This document shows, in pieces, positions 35,741-47,458 of a DNA stretch of 64,000 nt. Under the pieces are notes generated by a model, which saw only the letters and a list, made by a program, of their open reading frames with translations, searched no databases and was not told the DNA's origin. Origin of the DNA: Aradus depressus (taxonomy: Eukaryota; Arthropoda; Insecta; Hemiptera; Aradidae); the NCBI GenBank assembly GCA_963662175.1, contig OY759217.1, positions 52,242,108 to 52,306,107 on the forward strand, written 5' to 3'. Every line of letters begins with the position of its first letter. Position 1 is the stretch's first letter. The position numbers and the translations under genes were made by a program.

Positions 35741-35770
<30 letters not shown>
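35741..35770 (+). repeat. 30-G homopolymer
   Basis: Uninterrupted run of 30 G in the intergenic region, at the boundary between AT-rich DNA and a GC-richer stretch. The abrupt change suggests the run sits at the end of an inserted fragment, or that assembly is uncertain here. Confidence 0.85.
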
Positions 35771-35771
<1 letters not shown>

Positions 35772-36843
35772 ACGGGCACACCCTCTTGCTCAAGCCTTGC
35801 TGATGGGCACCGACCGGGTGGATATGAAGAGAGCGTGGTCCGGTCATGCCATCCCTTGTCCCTGGGTCTGGTTGGCTTCGCGGGTTGGGTGCCCGGGGTT
35901 CCCGATCTGGTCCTCCCCCTTACCCTCCATACCCGAACATACTCGCTTCGGCTTTATAGGACTACAATTAGTCTTACGGAAAAATAAAATAAATAAACCC
36001 TATAATTATCTTAAGACCTACTTTTAATAATAAAATACCCAAGGATAATTGTCGTTGCTTTTAATTTTCGATAAGTCTATAATGAAGATTCTTAAAGGTG
36101 GTGTGTGAATGGTCCTAGGAAAAACACTTGTGGGTAATTTTATCAAGAATTCTTCAAGCGCGTAATATCTATTTTTCGTTATTTATTCGCATTATAGCTC
36201 TTTCCTCAGTCACAAAAATGGGTCCATCTTAAAAAAGGTATTATTTTTTAAAGAATAATGTAGTGAAAAAAGATAAAATAATAATCTGGAAACGTCAACT
36301 TAAAATTTTATTAACATCAACAAGATCACTAAATGTTTAATATAATAATATTTATATTGTACATTGTAATGCATTTATTCATTATTTTTATACACCATAA
36401 CCTTAAAATAAAACAATTTTTAAATATGGATTTTCATAAGAAATTCTGACTAATAAATAAATGGGGTACCTAGTTAGATTACATCAAACAATATTATGTA
36501 CAATTTATATGTTTACAACCTACTCAAAAACAAAAAAGAGCTATTTTCAAGGGGACACAATTTTTGTAACGAAACATTGGAATGTATTTTTTTAAAACAA
36601 TAACATTATTCTTGAAAATGAAAATTTCAATTGTTTTCCTTAATTTTTAGTTAATTTATTAAACTATTATAATTTATAATACTTATTTATTCATCAGAGA
36701 AAGGAATATAAATAAATGTTGACGTGATGTTGAAACCAAAAATAACGATATAATTTTTGGCTTGATGAAGCAGTTCAACAATTAGAAATTGTTTTACAGA
36801 AGTTATTAAAATGTAAATATTTTAAAAAACAAAAATGGTCTCC

Positions 36844-39800
36844 CTACATTTTGCCTTCAAGAAATATAGGTATGTAGTTATCAATTTTTGCACGATGTTT
36901 TTGAGCCACACATTCTGATATCCAAACGATGTTTCTGCATTCTTGTTCTTTCAATTTCAAATATGAGTAGAATACCCCATAATGAAATTGTTGCATAAAA
37001 GCGTTAACATTTAATTTGACCTGTAAAGAGAAAAACAAAAAAAGTGTTATTATACATTACAAGTAACTTTAAACAGGTTAGTAACTGTAACAGGGCTTAT
37101 AAGGATCCTATGTGTGAAAGTTAGCACCAGAGAGATAACACCAATTTCCTGTTCTGGGAGGGGTGCTCCCCTTGAGATGCCACTCGGCCTATATTGTAAG
37201 TTGAACAATCCTTGAAAAGAGATTCGAATTATATCAATATACCATCAGCTCTTTTCCCGGGAGACACATACAAACAAAGCGTACATAAGGATAGAAATTG
37301 GACTTATCGCCTCCAAGACTTTCATATAACATACAAAAACGGCGCCGGCAGCTCAGAAGTAGCATGCTAGCCAACTGAGCTCAAGATCGCGGGTCTGAAA
37401 CCCGGACGAAATCCTTAGTTTTATCTGGGAGGTGAAAAAACATTGAGGACGTCGTTCTTCAGATGGAACGAAGCGACGGTCCCGAGCCTTTACGATGAAA
37501 GTAGGTGATATGACCTCGTAGTTGAAGTCCGGGCAGGAGTCGTAATAATTAACTTACAAATGTGGGTTAAACCTTTTCTGCCAAAAAAAAAATTGAAATC
37601 GTTTCCAGAATTTACATAATGAAGTGGAAAAAAGGAAAGTGCTATAGGACTTTCTTATCACAGACAATTTTATTAAATAGCTGTCTTCCTTGCTAAAAAT
37701 AAAAAGTACTCAATACTCATAACGTCCTTTGTTTAGGTCGGATAATGATAATAGGCTGTATACGAGAAAGTCCGCCCTAACCACAGAAAAATATTTGTTT
37801 TTGTAACTAAACCCCGAAACAGATTTCAACGAAGTCTTGCTCTAGATTTTTTAATGACTTCAATAATAGGTATTAAAAAGTAAAAATTAAATACTACCAA
37901 CCTCATGTTCAAAAAACCGATCTTCCAGAGTCTTTTCACCAGGGTCATTTCCAGCATTCAAAAATAGTTTTTCATATTCCTGAAAAATATAAAAATGAGA
38001 AAATTTAATGTTTTGATTGATTTTCAACAATTATAGACGTATATATGCCATGTCAAATATTGATTGATTTATGGCTGGATCTACAATCACCCTTTAACAT
38101 TGTGCCAAGATTCAGTTATATAATTTCAATAGATTCTAAGATTATCAGATGGTTAATATAATGACGAGTTACTCTACATATTTGTGTGCTTCCCACGCTG
38201 ACCTCCCATTTCAGGCACCACAAGTAACAACGACGACATTGGATTATAGCCAATTTATACTTACAATCCAAGCAGAACCAACTGTCAAAAAGCTGAAGTG
38301 ACTTCCTATTATCATGTTATGGTTTAACGAAAATAAATATTATTATTATTAACGTTCCCATATATCGACGATATAAATGTTCAATCGATGTTCATATTTA
38401 ATTATATAAAATGGAAAAAAGGAAATATCATATATTTAAAATATAAAATAATTGTTTTAAATAAACAAATAATAACCAAAACGTATTTCTACTTTTATTT
38501 TATTGACTCCTTTTTTTTTCAAGTAATTTCTGTTGAACAAATAAAACTTAAGCATTAAGAAACATCGAGAAAATAGATTTTTTTGTTCGATGTTGTGTAA
38601 TACTTACTTGATGTTTGTGAAGCTCGGAGGTAAAATAAAAGAACAAATATAAACTTTTTGTTAGTTATTTTTATATTAAATTAAATGTAAGAATTTTCCT
38701 TTTTTCTATTTTTTATACTAAACATTATGTTAAGATTTCTTTAAAGCATTTTGAATGAAAGGTAGGAAGTGAGTGAGAGGAGACGAAGAGGTTGAATGAA
38801 GGATGGGTTCTCTCTTCTATTTTATTCTATCTGTGGCAACTTACAGCATAGTAGAGAGCGACCGCCTTGACCTGTTCATAGTCGTCAGCTCTAGCGAGAG
38901 CGGCCAGTCCATCGGGATGCAACTTGCCACATCGGGGGTAGAGCTTGGCACGGTCGTCCTTGCTCAGCTCCGTTCCGAACGAGTTGATGGTGATAATAAA
39001 AGCACGACGATCTGCTTCAAACTACACAAACAACAGCTGACATCAGCCATATCAGTGGGGTCGCTCCACCAACTCATCTCTACTTCACATTTCAATTTAA
39101 TTATTTTTCATTTGGATCCAATAATCAATTTGCCAAGTATTGGACCCTAAAATTGTATCCTGTAAATGTTTTGAAGTTTTCATCGATTTTCTCGATTTAA
39201 GAGTTTCAATAACTTCAGTTTTCATATATTGATGACTGAGAAAAATATGTAAAAAAATGCCCACTAAACCTGATTTTACAAAGTAAAAAATACAAAAATA
39301 ATTAATTTTTAAGTTTTTTTTTTTTTTTTTTCTGAACGGCTAATACACTTCTTGTGGAAACCACACAGTTTCCTTCTGGATATCTGAGATTCATATCATA
39401 TTCAACAGCACATTTCTTAACCTCACTTCTCTAAATCTCAAATACCAGAACAAAACAAAACTGTGGAAAGAATGTTCTAAAGAATTTTGGCGTACTATCG
39501 ATAGAAGAATCAATTTTGTCAGAGTTATTATGTTCTGATATTCAACACTTTGTAAAATCAGGTTTAGTCCGCATATTGCCACGTTTAAAACGGCAATATT
39601 TAGTTAATTCCATAATTTTCCGAGTCACTGAGGTCCAGTTTATTCCGTAATTTTCGGATTCCGGGGGAAGCATACTACAGAAACTTCATGTTTTGCATGT
39701 ATTACGAAAAAATAATGGCAAAAAATCTGACAAATTACATTACAAAATATTACAAAATAATTTGATTAAAATTTCAAAAGATTCTACATGTTTTAAGGAC

Positions 39801-42800
39801 AAATCTATAACATCCCATTAGGCAAATTAAAAAATATATATATATATTTGAAATGGGATTATATATATATATAATTGGACCCAATGGATCCAAGTACCAG
39901 AAATGAAACTTTAATTTACAAAAAAAAGGTACATTCAAAACAATATTCCTACCGTTTTGTGGGTCTAAGCTTGATACTATTTTAAAGACAATTTTTCCAG
40001 CCTTCAGTTTAATAAAAAAAAAATATATATATCTGTGGCAAATAAACATACTAATAGTGGCTGTAAAATTTTCAATATACTTATGACTCATTGGTATTTA
40101 CCCATAAATCAATTATTTATTACAAAATAATAAATGTTTAAATAAAAAGAAAATAACATACAGCAAGAATTTCACACATTGTTTCAGCCGTAGTACCACC
40201 CAATTTTTCACAAAATGCATAAAAAGCTTCGAGGTAGGATTTGTACAAAGTATTTCTTATAATCTCAATATTCATTTCGTCCAAATCTTGTTCACTGATG
40301 CAGTCCACAAAAAAGGCGGCTAAACAAGAACAATAAATAAATAATTATTATATATCACGCATATATGTACATCGTATATTAAACAGCGGATTTTCATGAA
40401 ATTTTAGATGTTACATCCTCATGAGACTGATTAAACTTTTAACGAGGGGAGTCGTGGGGGTGGAAACATAACGGCCATGTCAGCTGACCTCACGACAAGA
40501 GCTTGTAGAGATGAAGAACTGTTCTTCAGTGATCTACTGATGGGGGAATAAAATCCGGAGATGGGGCACACTACCTGTTTGCTAATAATAAATAAATTTT
40601 AATAGAAATAAAATGTAAAAATAATATATTTGCAGTTAAGAATAATGGCAATAATAAAAAACAGTCTGGCAAGCATTTACATCAATAATTGTAAGAAATT
40701 GATGCTCACTGATTTTTTGCTGTCTCAATCGGGGAGAGAGCTTGAAATATATTTTTTCCTCATTAAATATTTTGATATCAACAAAATAACATATAATATT
40801 AGAATTTATATACCACTCAGATTGATGGATTTAAAAAAAATATATTTAAATATTCTGGTATATAATCTAAGGGGTTAGTTCCGCCAGTAAAGTTAGTTAT
40901 TATGACTCATGCTCTTTAACTACAAGGTCATATCGCCTACTACCAAAGCGCTCTTTCATCACTCTGGTGGACATGAACCCGACTCTACTATGGAAGTCCT
41001 AAATTTTGCCTACCCTAAATTTTTATTCATCTAGGGTAGGGGTCTTTAACGAGTACCTGACATTGCACAGTAAATATAAGATTACTGTTGTCATACCTTT
41101 CGGTGGTATCACCGAAATTGGTCTCACCAATATCAGTAAATACGTAGTAATCGGTTACCATTTAAGGTATCAACTACGAAATCAATATAACTTATATCTA
41201 GGAGTATCCATACTTTTTTCAAAAAAGATCTAGTGATAACCTCATCACAACAGTTACAACAAACTTTATAAAAACAATACCAAGTGGAGTATCAACGAGG
41301 ACTGCATTGTAGAGCTCAGCCGGGGTGGCTGCCACATGAATAGCCTCCATCTGCTCAAAACTGCCAAGAGGATGGCACTTGGGGATCAGCTCAGAGATGG
41401 GCCTCTGGTGGAGGGTCCCCGTGATCAGCAGGATTATGTTGTCGATCATGTAGCTGTACCTGAAAACAACAAACAAGCTCTAAATCTCGACCCAATTCGA
41501 AAATGAGCGAGTTCTGACAAAGGAATAGTATTTTCTGAAAAATGTGATAATGTGATATGAATTTCTAGAGTGATTCAGGCTAGAGTTTCAAAATATCCGG
41601 AAAAACTGACAAGCGAAAAAAAAAACAGGATTTTTGTCGTTGTTGGAAGAATTGGAAAAAACGCCCTCCGGAGATAACATAATACATAAAAATTAATATT
41701 ATTGATTTTATTTACTAAATCTGTTGTGCAATTTAACACCTTCTTAATAAATTACATAAAGTAGATATTTTCTTTTGAAAATAACTGACGGAAAAAATCT
41801 AACAATATCAGATTTGTTTTCTTTGATTTTTTATGTAAAATATGAATAAATGAAAACATTTTCAAGAAAATATATTGTTTTTGCTATTAGCAGAGGCATA
41901 GGCAGCAACTTGTACACGGGGGAGAGGGAGGAATTCAGTAAGTAGCTTGTAAATAGTTGATAAAATAATAATAAAAATATGTTAATGAGGCTTGTATCCT
42001 GGAGGTCGTTATCTAGTCACCGAAGCAACCTAAATAATACAATAGGAGCAGAGGAATTACCGGCAATACATTTCCAGAGCTCCAACTATTTGTAATAAAC
42101 TTCTTCCCCTCTGGTCGATATGACTGAGAATCAATAGGTGTCTTACTCAGGGACAAAACTTCGTACATCACATTTGCAGTTATCATGAGTTAAGCATGCC
42201 TTTATTTCCCCTCCCCTTTTTTTACCAAGTTTCCCCCTAACCCCCTACTTATCTTGGGCTGACTTCACTCAGTATCAACAGGTGTCTCACTCAGGAATTT
42301 CTCAATGCTCATATAAAATTTCGTGTCGATATAATTATTCAATCAGGAGTTATCATGGTCACTGGTGTCATTTTTTCTAATTTTTCTTTGGAGGTAACGG
42401 TCGGTTATCTGTCATGTTGTCATGCCCCTCCCACAAGATGATTACACAATGTCTTATCTTCATCCAATCAATTTGGTCTATTTCTCGATGTTAGGAGTTC
42501 ACAGCTAGAAGGACAGGTTAGAGTTAAGCCGCTACACTGCAGTGGAGAAGACTAGCTGAATTGAGGGGACAACGCCAAGGTCTCAGCTCAGGAAAAACAG
42601 ACCACAGTACAGAAGACACAAGAGGGAGATGCGTTCATTCTGATCTGCTCAGTATATGAGCACTTATAAAGAAATGAGGTCAGGTATAATTAGGGTAAAT
42701 TGTCAATTAATACAGTTAGAAAACATATGGATTATTATCATATAATAGCATATTTTCATCGCAAAAACTCTTAACAAACAATTAAAACACTTATTGTTAA

Positions 42801-43646
42801 ATATAGTCCTAAAAATTACTATTTGTAAACATTTGAAGTTGAGTTAGTATAAAATGAAGAGCTTGACACACAATAAACAATATTTGCGAAAGATAAAATG
42901 CGTACAGTTAAAGTCTGGTACCATATTGACCCGCTGTAGAAAGAAATAAATTGCTCAAAAAGTTAATTCTATATTACTTTAACAAACACAAATCGCGGAA
43001 AAATAAGTTAATAAACTTGAATTACAAGAGAACTGGCCAAATATAAAGTGCCAAACCTTTAAAAAGGATCATTTTCGGTACTTCTGAGAGAAAATAAATC
43101 CCCAAAGAAATATGAAATTCAAATATATCTTAAGACTTCCTCTTTTGTTTAAATGTTATCAAATGTGAATGGGGCAGTATAAGTTTATCAGATAAAATTA
43201 TAAATAATTAAATGGAACTTTCTTACGTGATAAAATCTAAAAATGTAGAGAGAGGTTCCACTGCATGATTTCGCATATGCTGAAACTCAATTACAAGTTT
43301 TTCTCTCAACTTGTCGTCAATAACAGAGACAGTAAGTGGGCTGGGCTCGTTCGCCAGAAAACTACCATAATCTGTTCCCTGAAGATGTAGCTTAAGATCT
43401 GAAACATACATTTGACAAATGGTAAACGTTAACTTATAAATAGGAAAGTTTAATAATTTAAAAAAGTACAATATGAAAGACAAAATGGGGAATAAAAACG
43501 TTTAAAGGGGCGAAAGAAGACTGACCTTCTAGAGATTCACATTGAACTAAGTTCAAATAATCCGTATTTCTTAAAATACCGCATTTAAAACCTCGGCAAA
43601 GCCCCTCTAAATAGCCACCATCAATATTGAACATAAAACCCATCAT
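36844..43646 (-). CDS. VhaAC39: V-type proton ATPase subunit d (AC39)
   Basis: Subunit d is the membrane-sector (V0) subunit linking the central stalk to the proteolipid ring of the proton pump of endomembranes. I place seven coding exons on the minus strand at 43646-43526, 43398-43227, 41459-41281, 40319-40162, 39021-38845, 37979-37902 and 37020-36844. All have AG acceptors and GT donors in phase and sum to 1062 nt, 353 codons plus TAG; human d1 has 351. Hallmarks in order: [168 protein letters not shown]. Two Met codons open the frame; insect orthologues fit either. The 5' UTR exon should lie upstream, as an acceptor precedes the ATG. Confidence 0.96.
37341..37555 (+). mobile_element. tRNA-derived SINE, diverged, in V-ATPase d intron
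   Basis: Head GGCGCCGGCAGCTCAGAAGT, B-box region GCGGGTCTGAAACCCGG, then TTTTATCTGGGAGGTGAAAA and GATGGAACGAAGCGACGGTC. A large part of the body (the section with GTTAAAGACC and the CCACCAGAGTGACGA block) is deleted before GTAGGTGATATGACCTCG. It lies antisense to the host gene, between the last two coding exons. Confidence 0.75.
39263..39568. mobile_element. MITE with 22-bp perfect inverted termini in V-ATPase d intron
   Basis: ACTAAACCTGATTTTACA plus AAGT at 39263-39284 is perfectly inverted at 39547-39568. The 306-bp element has no ORF of note. Outer flanks are not an obvious target duplication, so the true ends may extend slightly. The perfect arms suggest a fairly recent insertion or a conserved structure. 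Confidence 0.7.
40891..41063 (-). mobile_element. tRNA-derived SINE, 5'-truncated, minus strand
   Basis: The reverse complement reads the family body from ATGTCAGGTACTCGTTAAAG to GAGCATGAGTCATAATAACT. The tRNA head is absent. It is inserted in V-ATPase d between exons 3 and 4 (41281 and 40319), in the same orientation as that gene. Confidence 0.85.
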
Positions 43647-45223
43647 CCTATAAAATAAAATGTTATAACACAAAACACACAATGTACATAGACAGAAACT
43701 AAAGGACTCGCCCACTTCAACAGATGATCGGAGTGATACCAGCCTGACATAAAATTTAAATCATATTTTCTAGTAATAATGTTGTCAATCTGATAAGAAT
43801 TAATAAAAAACTTTCTTTCAAATATTATTGGTTCTAAGTTTTTCTAATATTACAATAAATTCATTACAACATTGTTATCAAGATTGATATGAAAACTTGT
43901 TTCAGATAGTTGTAAACAAAAAAAAGGATACACTTATTTAGAAAATGTATATTTTTTAAATTATATCTAGTTACTGTTTCTCATAAATATTGAAAAATAT
44001 ACATCTCAAGAATTTTGACACCATTCGTAGCAGCGCATAGCGTCATATAGTTCAACATGGCGTCCATGAATGAATGAGGTTTGTTTTGCTATTTAAAAGT
44101 GGTTGTAAAGTGCCAAGTGTTATATTTCATTGTACTTCTAACATTTACGCAAAGGTAATTATGTGTTTCTTTTTAACTTTTATTATTTCTAAATAAATAT
44201 TGCAGTTTAGGGGGCTTGTAACTGCTGTATTAAAAACGGAATGTTAAGCTTTGAACCACCAGTATTACGCACCGAACTTAAAATTAATGTTTTTATTAAT
44301 AATTCGTTTGTAATATCGTGATTCCTTGACTTTTTTCATCTAATATCAATCCATTGAATACTTAAATGTTATATTTCTCGTTCGTTTTATGTTTAATAAA
44401 GACGTTTTGCTTGCTACTGTGTTACACTTATGGTTCATCATCATTTTCTTGTTTGACTTCTTTTAAATTTATCAGTTTCATTTCTTATTTTCTCTTATAA
44501 AATAGTATTATATTTATATTCGATGTAGTTTATTTCATGTGTAATGTGAATTATAGGTATTATCAAAATATGTATCTACTGTCGATTAAAGGACCCACAT
44601 ATTGGGAACACTTTGAATAAGCCAATGAAGAGAAAGATACAATTTGTATTATTTATTAGTGTGGTTTGACATTTTGATCATTATATCTTATTTCTATTTT
44701 GAATTATTGATACTTCAAGTATAAGATAATTACTACATTTTTTCAAAATATAGTTCTGCGTTTTGTAATATAATTGTAATTCTTGTTACTTCCAACTTAG
44801 TATTTTTTTAGTTGTAACTAGATTGTTTTATTTGTTACCGAACTTATTTCGGAAAAGATGGACCTGGTCACACGACTCTTGAGAATTCTGTACTTCAGAA
44901 CCAGAGTATCATGTATCCATTTTTCTCAACTTTTTGAAAACAATGCTTTTATATCTTCCGTTCTAGGGATAAAGCAAAAACTATTAGAAAAATCTTTATT
45001 TGTTATTAGAAAATAAGTAAAATAGGTTGAAATCCTCAGAATCGCAACAAATTGAGATTGATTATATATAGAAAAAAACATTCAAATTAGAAATCATCTT
45101 ACTCTTTGTAAATTTAGAAAAATTATAGAATTCTAATCCCATGAGTTCCTACACTTTAAGTACATATAAAAATCAATTTATTTTTGATTATTATAACTTT
45201 ATGTTTTCGTTTTATTTTTTCAG
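43647..45223. promoter_or_regulatory. Divergent 5' region shared by V-ATPase d (minus) and lines (plus)
   Basis: The two start codons are 1.7 kb apart, facing away. An acceptor (TTTTATAG) directly precedes the V-ATPase d ATG, and an acceptor (TTTTTTCAG, ending 45223) precedes the lines coding exon, so both have upstream non-coding exons here. A plausible lines leader exon ends at 44154 (CGCAAAG then GTAATT). The nearby 44030-44070 stretch (GCAGCGCATAGCG, ATGGCGTCC) is the least AT-rich part and is the likely promoter zone. No TATA box stands out. This is inference from splice-site logic. Confidence 0.5.
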
Positions 45224-45264
45224 GAATTCAAGAATGGTGTGGAGCAATTAAAGACGGTGATTCA

Positions 45265-45312
45265 ATGGAGGAAACTGGGCCCGAAGATGGAGGACTGAAG
45301 GAAGTTGGATAA
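45265..45312 (+). promoter_or_regulatory. Upstream ORF in the lines leader
   Basis: A 15-codon ORF (MEETGPEDGGLKEVG then TAA) lies 21 bp before the lines start codon, in the same transcript exon. A second, 5-codon uORF starts at 45233. Two uORFs this close upstream would be expected to lower initiation at the annotated ATG and could favour reinitiation. Confidence 0.45.
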
Positions 45313-45333
45313 ACTGCTGATCGTTGTAACTTA

Positions 45334-47109
45334 ATGGTGCTTACTAAAGAAAAGTCTGCGCCGGTCGCAGGGATGGAACCCCTCAAGAAGAAGGTGAAGA
45401 TATCCGAGGAGGAGAACAACAGTGACCTTGAGGCTCTGCAGAAGAACCTGCTCGCTCAGTGCTTGTGCTCCATGCCGGATAGTGTGGTAAAGAAACCTTT
45501 CAGAAGTTTGAAGATCCTCCACCAGCAGGATGAGGACGGTTGTTTGACCAGCTCTATTGCAAACTGGAGTAGAGACAGGACATTGTTGTTTCTAAGCTCC
45601 GTCCAGCTTCTTTGTGAGGTTGCGATTAAACAGAATGCCCGCGGTTTGGTGTGTTCTAGGATCAGTGACGTGTGTGACTCTCTGATTAGGAATGAGCATG
45701 GTTTGGTAGATTATCTGATTGAGCTGTCTGCGCATGCAGATAGGTATGTCAGTTTCACTTCAGGGCGTGCCCTGTCCGCCTTTCTGTTGGTATCTCGCGC
45801 CCATGTGGACCCTCGCTGGCTGGACCGGCTGACAGAGAGCGCACTGTACCCCGGCAAGATGGCCTTCTCTCTGGAGGTAATGAAGCGGGTGACTGAGTGG
45901 AAGGACTGGGAAGAACACCCACTGGAGGAGCGAGGCATCGAACCGCCGCGGGGGTGTCACGTGCTCAGTGTGCCAGATAGCGGGTCGGATAGCTCTCAGA
46001 TTAAGTGTCTATGTATCAAGGCACTGGAAGGGCGGTGGCCGGAGCTTGTGGCGAGGCTAGATCGCATCCTTTCTGCGCCCGGGCCCACCCCCAGCCAACA
46101 CGAAGCCACTGTGGTCACCTTCCTCGGTCTCTGGGAAGCCATAATCTCCGTCAAAGCCAACCTTTCTATTGTAGATACCAAACCGTTTTACGCTCATCTC
46201 CCCAACTTTGTTTCTCTGCTGAATTCCGGTGTATCCCCTATTGTCTGGAGGCATATGTTAGATCTTTTCAACGAAGTGTTGTGTTACGGCAGTACGCTGG
46301 CTCTTCAGGACATTCTTGCTGATGAGCCCTGTTCCTTGGCCCACCTGATCGTGCGGAGTGTGAAGGATAGCAGTCTTCTTGAAAATATCCCCTATAGAGG
46401 AGGGAGTGGTCGGTTTGGCGGGGGCAGGGGAGAAGGCGACCGGCCGCTCTTGCAAAAGGCAGTACTTTTAGTGCTGAAGGCGGTTGCAGTGACGGTAAAG
46501 GAAACACGCTGCGAAAGCTCCAGCGACAGTTCGTTGGCTTCAGAGTCCGAGGACACTTCAGAAGACATGGTAGTCATCGAGCGCAGTATCCTGCATGTCC
46601 TGCGGCGGCTAGACTCATGCGTCAAAGCCTTGCTTCCCTTCCATCCGGAGACCCCTCTCGCCCAGTGGGTGGTACAGCTATTGTCCGACCAGGATGACGC
46701 TTTGATCGAAGGGATGGTCTGCTGTCTTGATGTAAGTGTCGGCCTTCTCTATCGTCAGAACGCCTCACAGGACCTCCGCCGCGCGCTCAGCCCAGCCGTC
46801 TCCCTGGCGCAGTTTTTGCGCACTGTTTCTCACGGCCCTGACGTACTATTGGACTTCCTCGTCTCCAACGAGACTTGCTTCCTCTTGTATCTGCTCCGCC
46901 TCCTCAAGTACATTCGGAGGAACTGGGCTGAGTTCGCGTCCACTTGCCGGGACGAGTTGAAGGACATGATGGGCGTCTTCATCCAACTCCACCTCTCCAT
47001 CGACCGTCTTATCGCCCGCTCCCTCTTCCCTTACAACATCAACCCTGTTCTCAGACTTCTCGAGAAGTGTGAACAACTTTATGAACGCCACAAGACTTAC
47101 AACATGTAA
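45334..47109 (+). CDS. lin: Protein lines (segment-polarity regulator, LINS family)
   Basis: A single 591-codon exon. Helical, Leu-rich sequence throughout fits the LINES N-terminal domain (residues ~60-530), and the end RSLFPYNINPVLRLLEKCEQ is the conserved LINES C-terminal motif (about residues 550-585). In Drosophila, Lines is a nuclear regulator that acts in Wingless-dependent dorsal patterning and in hindgut patterning with Drumstick and Bowl; vertebrates have LINS1. The N-terminus carries a basic stretch (PLKKKVKISEE) resembling a nuclear signal. An acidic Ser-rich loop (SSSDSSLASESEDTSED) lies near residue 400 after a Gly-rich patch. Met14 has a better initiation context (GGGATGG) than the first ATG, so translation may begin there. 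GC content is clearly higher than in the surrounding DNA. Confidence 0.88.
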   Translation: MVLTKEKSAPVAGMEPLKKKVKISEEENNSDLEALQKNLLAQCLCSMPDSVVKKPFRSLKILHQQDEDGCLTSSIANWSRDRTLLFLSSVQLLCEVAIKQNARGLVCSRISDVCDSLIRNEHGLVDYLIELSAHADRYVSFTSGRALSAFLLVSRAHVDPRWLDRLTESALYPGKMAFSLEVMKRVTEWKDWEEHPLEERGIEPPRGCHVLSVPDSGSDSSQIKCLCIKALEGRWPELVARLDRILSAPGPTPSQHEATVVTFLGLWEAIISVKANLSIVDTKPFYAHLPNFVSLLNSGVSPIVWRHMLDLFNEVLCYGSTLALQDILADEPCSLAHLIVRSVKDSSLLENIPYRGGSGRFGGGRGEGDRPLLQKAVLLVLKAVAVTVKETRCESSSDSSLASESEDTSEDMVVIERSILHVLRRLDSCVKALLPFHPETPLAQWVVQLLSDQDDALIEGMVCCLDVSVGLLYRQNASQDLRRALSPAVSLAQFLRTVSHGPDVLLDFLVSNETCFLLYLLRLLKYIRRNWAEFASTCRDELKDMMGVFIQLHLSIDRLIARSLFPYNINPVLRLLEKCEQLYERHKTYNM

Positions 47110-47177
47110 ATTTATTTTCGAAAAGTATTTATTTATATATATATATATGTCGCAGGTTTATTGTAGAATCCGCCTTT

Positions 47178-47458
47178 CTACAAAGGATCTTAGGCTTAAC
47201 GACCTGTATTACCATTTGGTAAATTGTCTTACTTTTGACAGTCTTTTTGTAATTGGACTGCACTCAATCGACTGAGCTATTGCCAAATTACAAAAACTTA
47301 GGCTCAGTGAAATACCAAAACATACATTTTGTGTGTGAGATAGGAGCCTTTACGAGTCCTTTTCCATTGAGCCTAACTCTACTTCAGCCTATTACAATGT
47401 AAGCTATTTACCAAAGTTCAGTTCGAGTTGACGTTAAGCCTAAGAAGGCCTTTTGTAA
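47178..47458. repeat. Imperfect inverted repeat downstream of lines
   Basis: Left arm (about 47178-47240) has CTTAGGCTTAACG and TTTGGTAAAT; right arm (about 47395-47458) has the inverted complement (CGTTAAGCCTAAG, ATTTACCAAAG). Smaller inner complementary blocks (TTTTTGTAATTGG and CCAAATTACAAAAA) lie between. It is likely an old MITE in the 3' flank or 3' UTR of lines. Confidence 0.65.

Larger units (their letters stand above)
33768..36843. other. Intergenic region between convergent ketohexokinase and V-ATPase d genes
   Basis: About 3.1 kb without a recognisable gene. It contains the foldback at 34502-34741, a 30-G run (35741-35770), and just after it about 180 bp of GC-richer sequence (GGTGGATATGAAGAGAGCGT and on) of unknown origin. 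The 3' UTRs of both genes should end here, but I see no unambiguous AATAAA right after either stop. Confidence 0.6.

Noticed and set aside
35797..36027. 76-codon plus-strand frame after the 30-G run
   Set aside because: The GC-rich patch gives an open frame but no domain, no splice context and no family similarity.
38803..39150. 115-codon plus-strand frame
   Set aside because: The antisense of V-ATPase d exon 5 and its flanking intron.
45711..47091. Several 60-105-codon frames on both strands over the lines gene
   Set aside because: Shadows of the GC-rich 591-codon coding exon; none has a recognisable domain.
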